Assembly (NCBI RefSeq): GCF_000367365.1
Contig: NZ_BARF01000130.1
Location: 1-52,527 of the forward strand
Source of the DNA: Streptomyces prunicolor NBRC 13075
Lineage (GTDB): Bacteria; Actinomycetota; Actinomycetes; Streptomycetales; Streptomycetaceae
Length of the DNA: 52,527 nt
Reading direction: 5' to 3'
The notes beneath the pieces are model-generated. The model was not told where the DNA came from, searched no databases, and was given only the letters and a program-made list of their open reading frames with translations. The position numbers were made by a program, and so were the translations under genes. Each line of letters begins with the position of its first letter. The stretch's first letter is position 1. This document shows, piece after piece, positions 8,313 to 14,800 of the stretch.

Positions 8313-8975
8313 GTGTACTCACCTGATCACGTAGGGGCCGTGTTCTTCGACGTCGACGGCACTCTGGTCCCGGGGACCAGTTCGTCGGTCTTCCTGGCCC
8401 AATTCCTCGGCCATCGCAACGAGTTGGCCAAGGCCGAGGACGCCTATGCCTCCGGCGCCTGGGACAATCGGCAAGTCTCCGAGCTGGATGCGGCGGGCTG
8501 GGCGGGCGTGTCCGTGGAGCGGATCTCCGGCCGGCTCGACGGGCTCCCGTTGGTCATGGGCATCGCGGAGACCGTGGCCTGGTGCCGACGGAACGGGCTG
8601 GTGCCCGTGCTGGCCACCTTGGCCTGGTCCCCGGTCGGCAGCTACTTGGCCGACCGCTTCGGGTTCCACTCGTTCAGCGGGCCTCGGCTGGAGACTGCCG
8701 ACGGCCGGTTCACGGGACGTGTGGCGCGGCACTTCGACGAGCATGACAAACGAGACTTCTCCCTTGCCCAGGCGCAATCGCTGGGACTGGCCCCTCACTC
8801 GTGCGCGGCTGTCGGCGACAGCCGATCCGACCTGCCGCTGTTTTCGTCCGTCGGGTTGAGCGTGGCGTTCAACGCGTCGGCGGACGCCAGGGCAGCGGCG
8901 ACGGCCACTGTGGATGACGACGACCTGCGAAGTGTGCTTCCCGTCTTGAGCCGCCTGGTCACAGCCAGTCGTTGA
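8313..8975 (+). CDS. HAD-IB phosphatase (SerB-like)
   Basis: 220 residues starting at a GTG; no ribosome binding site is evident, so the start is uncertain and the mRNA may be leaderless. Motif I FFDVDGTLVPG has both catalytic aspartates. Motif II is replaced by ATLAWSP (Thr present), motif III Lys lies in HDKRDFSLAQ, and motif IV is VGDSRSDLPLF. This pattern is that of phosphoserine-phosphatase-like HAD-IB hydrolases, which act on small phosphomonoesters. The divergent FAD oxidase may be functionally linked, but this is only positional. Confidence 0.83.
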   Translation: MYSPDHVGAVFFDVDGTLVPGTSSSVFLAQFLGHRNELAKAEDAYASGAWDNRQVSELDAAGWAGVSVERISGRLDGLPLVMGIAETVAWCRRNGLVPVLATLAWSPVGSYLADRFGFHSFSGPRLETADGRFTGRVARHFDEHDKRDFSLAQAQSLGLAPHSCAAVGDSRSDLPLFSSVGLSVAFNASADARAAATATVDDDDLRSVLPVLSRLVTASR

Positions 8976-9052
8976 GGGCCACAACAAGGACCGTCGCCTC
9001 GTAGATCGCCATCCCCACCGGACCGACAGATCCGAGCGCTGCCACCGGGCGG

Positions 9053-9622
9053 TCAGCCGCCCGCCGCGCGGTGGTGCTGGAAGAGCCCCAGGGCCGCCAC
9101 CGACGCCGCGTCCTTGAACCGGCCTCCGGCGATCAGCCGCCACACGTCCGCCTCGGAGAACCAACGGCTCACCAAGCCGGCCTCCTCCTCGTCCAGGTCA
9201 GGTTCACCAGGGGTGAGATCGGTGGCGAGAATGACATGAAACCCCTGGTCACAGTATCCGTATGCCTCGTACAGATGCCCCAGCGGAGTGAGCGTTCCAG
9301 CGGTCAGCCCTGTCTCCTCCGCCAGTTCACCTCGGGCCAGAACCAGCGGGTCCGCATCCGGCCGGTCCTCCCACGTGCCCTGCGGAAACTCCCAGTAGCG
9401 AGCCTTGACCGGGTAGCGGTACTGCTCCACGAGGTGGAAACCACCGTCCGCATACGGAACGATCAACGAGAAGTCGGGCTTGTGCACCACGCCGTACAGG
9501 CCCTCCGCGCCGTCATGACGCAGCGTCCTGTCCTCGCGAACGGTCATCCAGCGGTTCCGGTAAACCACGGTTGAGCTGGTTGCCGTGAGCTCGTGCTCAG
9601 GTAACGGCGCATCGGAGATCAT
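9053..9622 (-). CDS. NUDIX hydrolase, ADP-ribose pyrophosphatase-like
   Basis: 189 residues. The Nudix box reads from FPQGTWEDR to RGELAEETGL: the metal-binding EExG glutamates are intact, but the usual Arg of REL is Gly (GEL), and the loop before it is two to three residues longer than the canonical box. Fold features before the box (YRYPVKARYWEFPQG) match the ADP-ribose pyrophosphatase branch. It would hydrolyse nucleoside-diphosphate-linked compounds in the cytoplasm. Codon 7 (9602-9604) is TTA. It lies nine bases after the HTH gene stop, so the two form an operon; no clear ribosome binding site, again suggesting coupling. Confidence 0.87.
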   Translation of the reverse strand: MISDAPLPEHELTATSSTVVYRNRWMTVREDRTLRHDGAEGLYGVVHKPDFSLIVPYADGGFHLVEQYRYPVKARYWEFPQGTWEDRPDADPLVLARGELAEETGLTAGTLTPLGHLYEAYGYCDQGFHVILATDLTPGEPDLDEEEAGLVSRWFSEADVWRLIAGGRFKDAASVAALGLFQHHRAAGG

Positions 9623-9631
9623 GTTCTGACG

Positions 9632-10486
9632 TTAGTCCAACCCAAAGAGGCGATCGATCGCGGCCCTCTTGTAGTAGTCCGTGCCCCCGACCGTGATGTG
9701 TTTACGCGGGGCGTCCTCCCGGCCCAGCAGAGTCCTCACCCGCTCGCGTCGCCGCTCGGCCGTCCCGTCGTGGCCGGCCTGTTCCAGGAGCCCCGCGATG
9801 TCGCTGCGGGCGACCAGCCCGTGACGGGGCATCAACTGCCCTGCCGCGGCGGCGAGATAGGCCCGTGCGACGGTGTGGGCGACACCCAGTTCCCAGGCGA
9901 GCCGCGTCGTGGTCAGGTCCTCCGGGGCTGCCAACGCCGACTCCAGCCGGGCGACGACTGCCGGGATCCGTCCGTCCGCGCGCCGCGCCGCGTACCCCGG
10001 CCGCTCGGTGTCGTACCAGAGGAACCACTCGGCTACGGCTCCTGCGTCCCGCTTGCGCTCCACGGCCGGCGGGAACGGCCTGAGCGGGTGGTTCTCGTAG
10101 GTCTTCGCCAAGTTGCTGACGGCGCCAGGAGTCACACCGCGTCGCCTCGCGATGTCGGCCCACCCCCACTGCTCGCCGGGGGCATGGCTCAAGCGTCGGG
10201 GTTCTGCCGCCAGCCGCGGGCCGGTGCGCCGCGCCGTCGTGCTGTCCCCGGGCTCGAAGAGGTTCCGCCGGACCAGGGTCAACGCCGCCTCGCGTTCGAT
10301 GAGTTGGGCGTTGTGCGGGCCCGTGCGGACGCGGGACGGGTCGAGGGGGCATTCGGCCAGCCAGTTCCGGACCGTTTTCTCCGCGACTCCGGCCAGCTCC
10401 CGCAACTGCCTGCGGGTGAGCCAGGGTTCGCCCAGTGCGGCGAGCCGTTGCTCGAACTGTTCTCGCGTCGTGGTCATCCCCTTCAT
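9632..10486 (-). CDS. HTH DNA-binding protein of unknown family
   Basis: 284 residues with at least two helix-turn-helix-like segments: residues 23-45 (LTRRQLRELAGVAEKTVRNWL) and 107-132 (WADIARRRGVTPGAVSNLAKTY). A further helical part around 185-215 (TTRLAWELGVAHTVARAYL) may be a third. The C-terminus ends in a small winged or hairpin element (ITVGGTDYYKRAAIDRLFG). The repeated HTH design resembles proteins that read DNA as a clamp, but no known family is recognised. The start could also be ATG at 10477 (codon 4). It probably forms an operon with the downstream Nudix gene. Confidence 0.7.
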   Translation of the reverse strand: MKGMTTTREQFEQRLAALGEPWLTRRQLRELAGVAEKTVRNWLAECPLDPSRVRTGPHNAQLIEREAALTLVRRNLFEPGDSTTARRTGPRLAAEPRRLSHAPGEQWGWADIARRRGVTPGAVSNLAKTYENHPLRPFPPAVERKRDAGAVAEWFLWYDTERPGYAARRADGRIPAVVARLESALAAPEDLTTTRLAWELGVAHTVARAYLAAAAGQLMPRHGLVARSDIAGLLEQAGHDGTAERRRERVRTLLGREDAPRKHITVGGTDYYKRAAIDRLFGLD

Positions 10487-10497
10487 CGTCCCGCCCC

Positions 10498-10534
10498 GGC
10501 CTCAACGGCACCCGCGCCGGGTCCCGTTGAGGCC
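10498..10534. terminator. Strong hairpin terminator
   Basis: GGCCTCAACGG (10498-10508) pairs perfectly with CCGTTGAGGCC (10524-10534); an inner stem (ACCC/GGGT) extends it. It sits just after the 10548 gene on the minus strand and separates it from the HTH-Nudix operon. Confidence 0.75.
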
Positions 10535-10547
10535 GAAACGCCGTCCC

Positions 10548-11447
10548 CTACTCGTCGTACGGCCGCATGACCGTGAGCATGCTGAACAGGACCGAGTGCA
10601 TACGGCTCACGAGTTCGGCGGGGACCTCCGTGGTCCGGGTGTTGCTGCCGTCCCGTTCGGCGATGGTGATGAGGGCGCCGCCGGGGATGTCCAACTCCTC
10701 TTGGTGGCGAGGTAGTTGGGCCAGTTCGCCGACCAGCCGGGACAGGGACCTCGCGGTGACCTCCTGCTCGGGTGCCGGTGCGGTCAGCGGTCGGTGGCCG
10801 TCGTGGCGCAGGCCCGCCTCGGTGACGTAGCGGGCGACGTGCTTCGCCATCAGGGCGATGTCGGGCCCGCCGTTCGCCGCTCCGGGATCGTGGTCCTGCG
10901 AAACCGAAACCGAAACCGGAGTCGGAGCCGAGTGGTAGACGACCGTGGATCTGTCGCCGGGGCCCCTGTGCCGGACGAGCCAGCCGGTGACCTGTGACAG
11001 TTGCGGAGGGAGTGACTCCGGGGCGCCGACGATGAGTTGGGTGCCGTCGGCGAGGTGGACGCAGATCAGATGACAGCCCCCGGTGGTGGTGACGATCGCC
11101 GCGTCCAGGCCGTTGCTCCGCAGCGCGTCCAGGACCGGTCCGTACTGCGGCCCGGTCAGCCCGGGGGCGCGGGCGTAGCCGAGGATCGCCCCGACCACGG
11201 GCTCAGGGGTGGCCGCCCACTCCAGATAGCCGCACTCGTTCGTACGGGTTCCGAGGAAGGTACGGCGCTGCCAGAACAGCCGGGGCTCGGTCCCGCCGCG
11301 GCTCGGCCCGAGGATCAACTGGTCCCCGCTGCTGGGCAGGTTGACGACGATCTGGCCGTCGTCGGTCAGGGCGACGTCCAGCGCCTCCGCTCTCAAGGCC
11401 TCCACCAGGTGGGATAACTCCATCAAAGGCTCCATCGACGGCTCCAT
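10548..11447 (-). CDS. Unknown protein with internally duplicated domain
   Basis: 299 residues from ATG 11447; GAGGAAAG lies seven bases upstream (a TTG one codon earlier is also possible). No family recognised and no signal peptide. The first 150 residues hold two similar units of about 45 residues: LVEALRAEALDVAL..DQLILGP near the start and VLDALRSNGLDAAI..GTQLIVGAP near residue 110. The C-terminal third is helical (LSRLVGELAQLPRHQEEL). Met-Glu-Pro repeats at the extreme N-terminus arise from a local DNA repeat. Codon 11 is TTA (11415-11417), so translation may need bldA tRNA. An AT-rich palindrome lies about 30 bp upstream. Confidence 0.7.
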   Translation of the reverse strand: MEPSMEPLMELSHLVEALRAEALDVALTDDGQIVVNLPSSGDQLILGPSRGGTEPRLFWQRRTFLGTRTNECGYLEWAATPEPVVGAILGYARAPGLTGPQYGPVLDALRSNGLDAAIVTTTGGCHLICVHLADGTQLIVGAPESLPPQLSQVTGWLVRHRGPGDRSTVVYHSAPTPVSVSVSQDHDPGAANGGPDIALMAKHVARYVTEAGLRHDGHRPLTAPAPEQEVTARSLSRLVGELAQLPRHQEELDIPGGALITIAERDGSNTRTTEVPAELVSRMHSVLFSMLTVMRPYDE

Positions 11448-11475
11448 CAAAGGCTTTCCTCTCGCATGCCCTTGG

Positions 11476-11487
11476 TTGCCTAGGTAA
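11476..11487. promoter_or_regulatory. Near-palindrome TTGCCTAGGTAA, candidate operator
   Basis: A 12-bp near-palindrome with one unmatched pair, inside an unusually AT-rich patch, 29 bp upstream of the 10548 gene start. It resembles operators used by MarR-family regulators, though no MarR gene lies in the window. Inference only. Confidence 0.35.
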
Positions 11488-11659
11488 ATCTATTGACCAA
11501 AGGTGGTGAACTGGGCGGCCCGGAGCGGATCGTGTCCTACCCGGAGGTGTGTCGCGGGTGACGGCCGCGCCGAGGGGTGAGGCCCGGGTCCGTGTTCCGC
11601 GATGTGCAACAGGTGCGGCCTGTAGGACGGGTTGTCGGAGTGATCGGTTCCAGACCATT

Positions 11660-11758
11660 CCGGTGGGAAACAGCCACGGGCACCGCACCCTTGCTGCGGG
11701 CGACCGCCGTGAGTACTGCACGCTTTCCGCGGCGACAGCCGTGAGCGCCGCACCCTTT
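11660..11758. repeat. Three imperfect 32-34 bp tandem repeats
   Basis: Units 11660-11692, 11693-11726 and 11727-11758 share the scaffold CCGC/GG-gcgAC-GCC-GTGAG-GC-CGCACCCTTT; a partial fourth begins at 11759. They occupy the 448-bp non-coding stretch between the 10548 gene and the amylopullulanase. Apart from these repeats, an AT-rich palindrome at 11476 and the promoter at 11814, I see nothing else in this gap; open frames through it are short and antisense-like. Confidence 0.55.
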
Positions 11759-11813
11759 CCGCAGGCGCCCGGCAACGAAGAAGCTGAAAATTCTTTCTCC
11801 CCCTTTCATAACT

Positions 11814-11844
11814 CTTGCTGCAACCCTTGCGTCGGCGATACCGT
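11814..11844 (+). promoter_or_regulatory. Candidate promoter with MalR-type motif
   Basis: CTTGCTGCAAC (11814-11824) and a second CTTGC at 11826-11830 form a 12-bp direct repeat, with TTGCTGCAA nearly palindromic. TTGCTG (11815-11820) and TACCGT (11839-11844), 18 nt apart, fit -35 and -10 boxes, so a repressor bound here would block polymerase. The CTTGC-N2-CAAC core matches the site before the alpha-amylase gene. Inference from motif and context. Confidence 0.5.
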
Positions 11845-11895
11845 CTCGCCGGGGTCGGACCCGAACTGAGCCGTAATCGCAAGGAGTTCACGCCT

Positions 11896-14800
11896 GTGAT
11901 ACCGAGATGGCCGGCGCCCCGCACGCGCCGCACCGAGCGACGGAGAAGGGCCACCGGCGTCATCGTCGCCGCACTCCTCGCGGCGTTCGTCCAACCCCTC
12001 GCCGCCCACGCCACGACCCCGCCCGCACCCCCGTCGGACGCCAAGCTGGCCGCCACACCCGCCCGGCACGACGACACCCGCGAGCAGTTCTACTTCGTGC
12101 TGCCGGACCGGTTCGCGAACGGCGACACTGCCAACGACCAAGGCGGGCTTACCGGTTCACGCCTCAGCACCGGCTACGACCCCACCGACAAGGGCTTCTA
12201 CCAGGGCGGCGACCTCAAGGGCCTGACAAAGAAGCTCGACTACATCAAGGGCCTCGGCACCACCGCCATCTGGATGGCCCCGATCTTCAAGAACCAGCCC
12301 GTACAGGGCTCGGGGAGCGACGCCTCCGCCGGCTACCACGGTTACTGGATAACGGACTTCACCCAGGTCGACCCGCACTTCGGCACCAACAAGGACCTCG
12401 CGACCCTCATCTCCAAGGCCCACGCCAAGGGCATGAAGGTCTTCTTCGACGTCATCACCAACCACACCGCCGACGTCGTCGACTATGAGGGCAAGTCCTA
12501 CGACTACCTCTCCAAGGGCGCCTTCCCCTACCTGACCAAGGACGGGCAGCCCTTCGACGACGCCGACTACGCGGACGGCACCAAGACCTTCCCCACCGTC
12601 TCCACCTCCTCCTTCCCGAAGACCCCGACCGTCCCCGCCGACAAGGCGAACGCGAAGGTCCCGTCCTGGCTCAACGACCCGACGATGTACCACAATCGGG
12701 GCGACTCGACCTACGTCGGCGAGAACGCCACCTACGGCGACTTCTCCGGCCTCGACGACCTGTGGACCGAACGCCCCGAGGTCGTCAGAGGCATGGAGAA
12801 GATCTACGAGAAGTGGGTCCGCGACTTCGACGTCGACGGCTTCCGCATCGACACCGTCAAGCACGTCGACATGGACTTCTGGACCCAATGGGCCACCGCG
12901 CTCGACAACTACGCGGCCCAGCACGGCCGGAAGAACTTCTTCATGTTCGGCGAGGTCTACTCCGCCGACACCTCGATCACTTCGCCGTACGTCACCCAGG
13001 GCCGCCTGGACGCCACGCTCGACTTCCCCTTCCAGGACGCGGCGCGCGCCTACGCCTCCCAGGGCGGCAGCGCGCAGAAGCTCGCGAGTGTCTTCGGCGA
13101 CGACTACAAGTACACGACCGACAAGGCGAACGCCTACGAGCAGGTCACCTTCCTCGGCAACCACGACATGGGCCGCATCGGCTACTTCCTCGACCAGGAC
13201 AACCCGAAGGCCACCGACGCCCAACTCCTCGCCAAGGACAGGCTCGCCAACGAGCTGATGTTCCTCAGCCGCGGCAACCCCGTCGTCTACTACGGCGACG
13301 AACAGGGCTTCACCGGCTCCGGCGGCGACAAGGACGCCCGCCAGACGATGTTCGCGTCGAAGGTCGCCGACTACCTCGATGACGACGAGATCGGCACCGA
13401 TCGGACTGCTGCCAGCGACGCCTACGACTCAACTGCCCCGCTGTACAAGCAGATTGCCGCTCTCTCGAAGCTGCGCAAGGACCACCCCGCCCTCACCGAC
13501 GGCGTCCAGACCGAGCGCTACGCGGCCGACGGCGCCGGTGTCTACGCCTTCACGCGGACGGGCACGAGATCGGACAAGAACGAGTACATCGTCGCCCTCA
13601 ACAACGCCGACACGGCCAAGACGGTGACCTTCGCGACCGGTTCGCCGGACATGAAATACCGGGGGATCTACGGCACTTCGGCCACCGCGACGAGCGGCGC
13701 CGACAACAAGGTCACCGTCACCGTCCCCGCCGGTACCGCGATCGTCCTCAAGGCGGCCGGCACCCTCGCCAAGCCCGTCACCAACCCCACGATCACTCTC
13801 AAGGCCCCGGACGCCGGCGCCACCGGCACCGTCGAGCTGAGCGCCGACGTCACCGGCGGTCAGCTCAACCGGGTCGTCTTCGCCGCCCAGACCGGCAACG
13901 GCAAGTGGCAGACCCTGGGCTCCGCCGACCATGCCCCGTACAAGGTCACTCAGGCCATCGGGAAGGACGTGGCACCCGGAACAGCCTTGCGCTACAAGGC
14001 AGTTGTGGTCGACTCGGCCGGGCACACGGCGAGCGCGACAGCCGCCTCCACCACCGGCACCCCGCCCGCCGAAGAGATCCCCACCGCCTCCTCGCGCGAC
14101 TACGCGATCGTCCACTACAAGCGCACCGACGGCGACTACGCCAACTGGGGCCTGTACGCCTGGGGCGACCTCGCCGACGGCGAGGCGACGACCTGGCCGG
14201 CCAGTCACCCCTTCGTCGGACAGGACGCCTACGGCGCCTTCGCCTACGTCAAGTTGAAGCCCGGCGCCTCCAGCGTCAGCTTCCTGGTGATCGACAAGGA
14301 CGGCAACAAGGACGTCACCGCCGACCGTTCGATCGACGTCACGGCGACCGGCGAGGTGTGGATCGAGCAGGGCAAGGAGGCCGTGCAGACCCAGCGACCC
14401 GACTACCCGGCGCAGGACACCACCAAGGCCGTCATCCACTACCACCGCGCGGACGGTGACTACTCCGGCTGGGGGTTGCACGTCTGGACGGGTGCCGCGA
14501 GCCCCACGGACTGGTCGAGCCCGCTCCAGCCGGTGAAGACCGACGCCTATGGCGCGGTTTACGAGGTGCCGCTCAACTCCGGTGCCACCAGCCTCAGTTA
14601 CATCCTCCACAAGGGCGACGAGAAGGACCTCTCCGCCGATCAGTCGCTCGACCTCAAGACCAACGGCAACGAGGTCTGGCTCTTGAACGGCCAGGAGAAG
14701 TACCTCCTGCCGCAGCCCGCCGGTAGCGCGGCAGCCCTCGACCTGACCACCTCCAAGGCGGTCTGGATCGACCGGAACACGGTCGCCTGGAACGGCTCCG

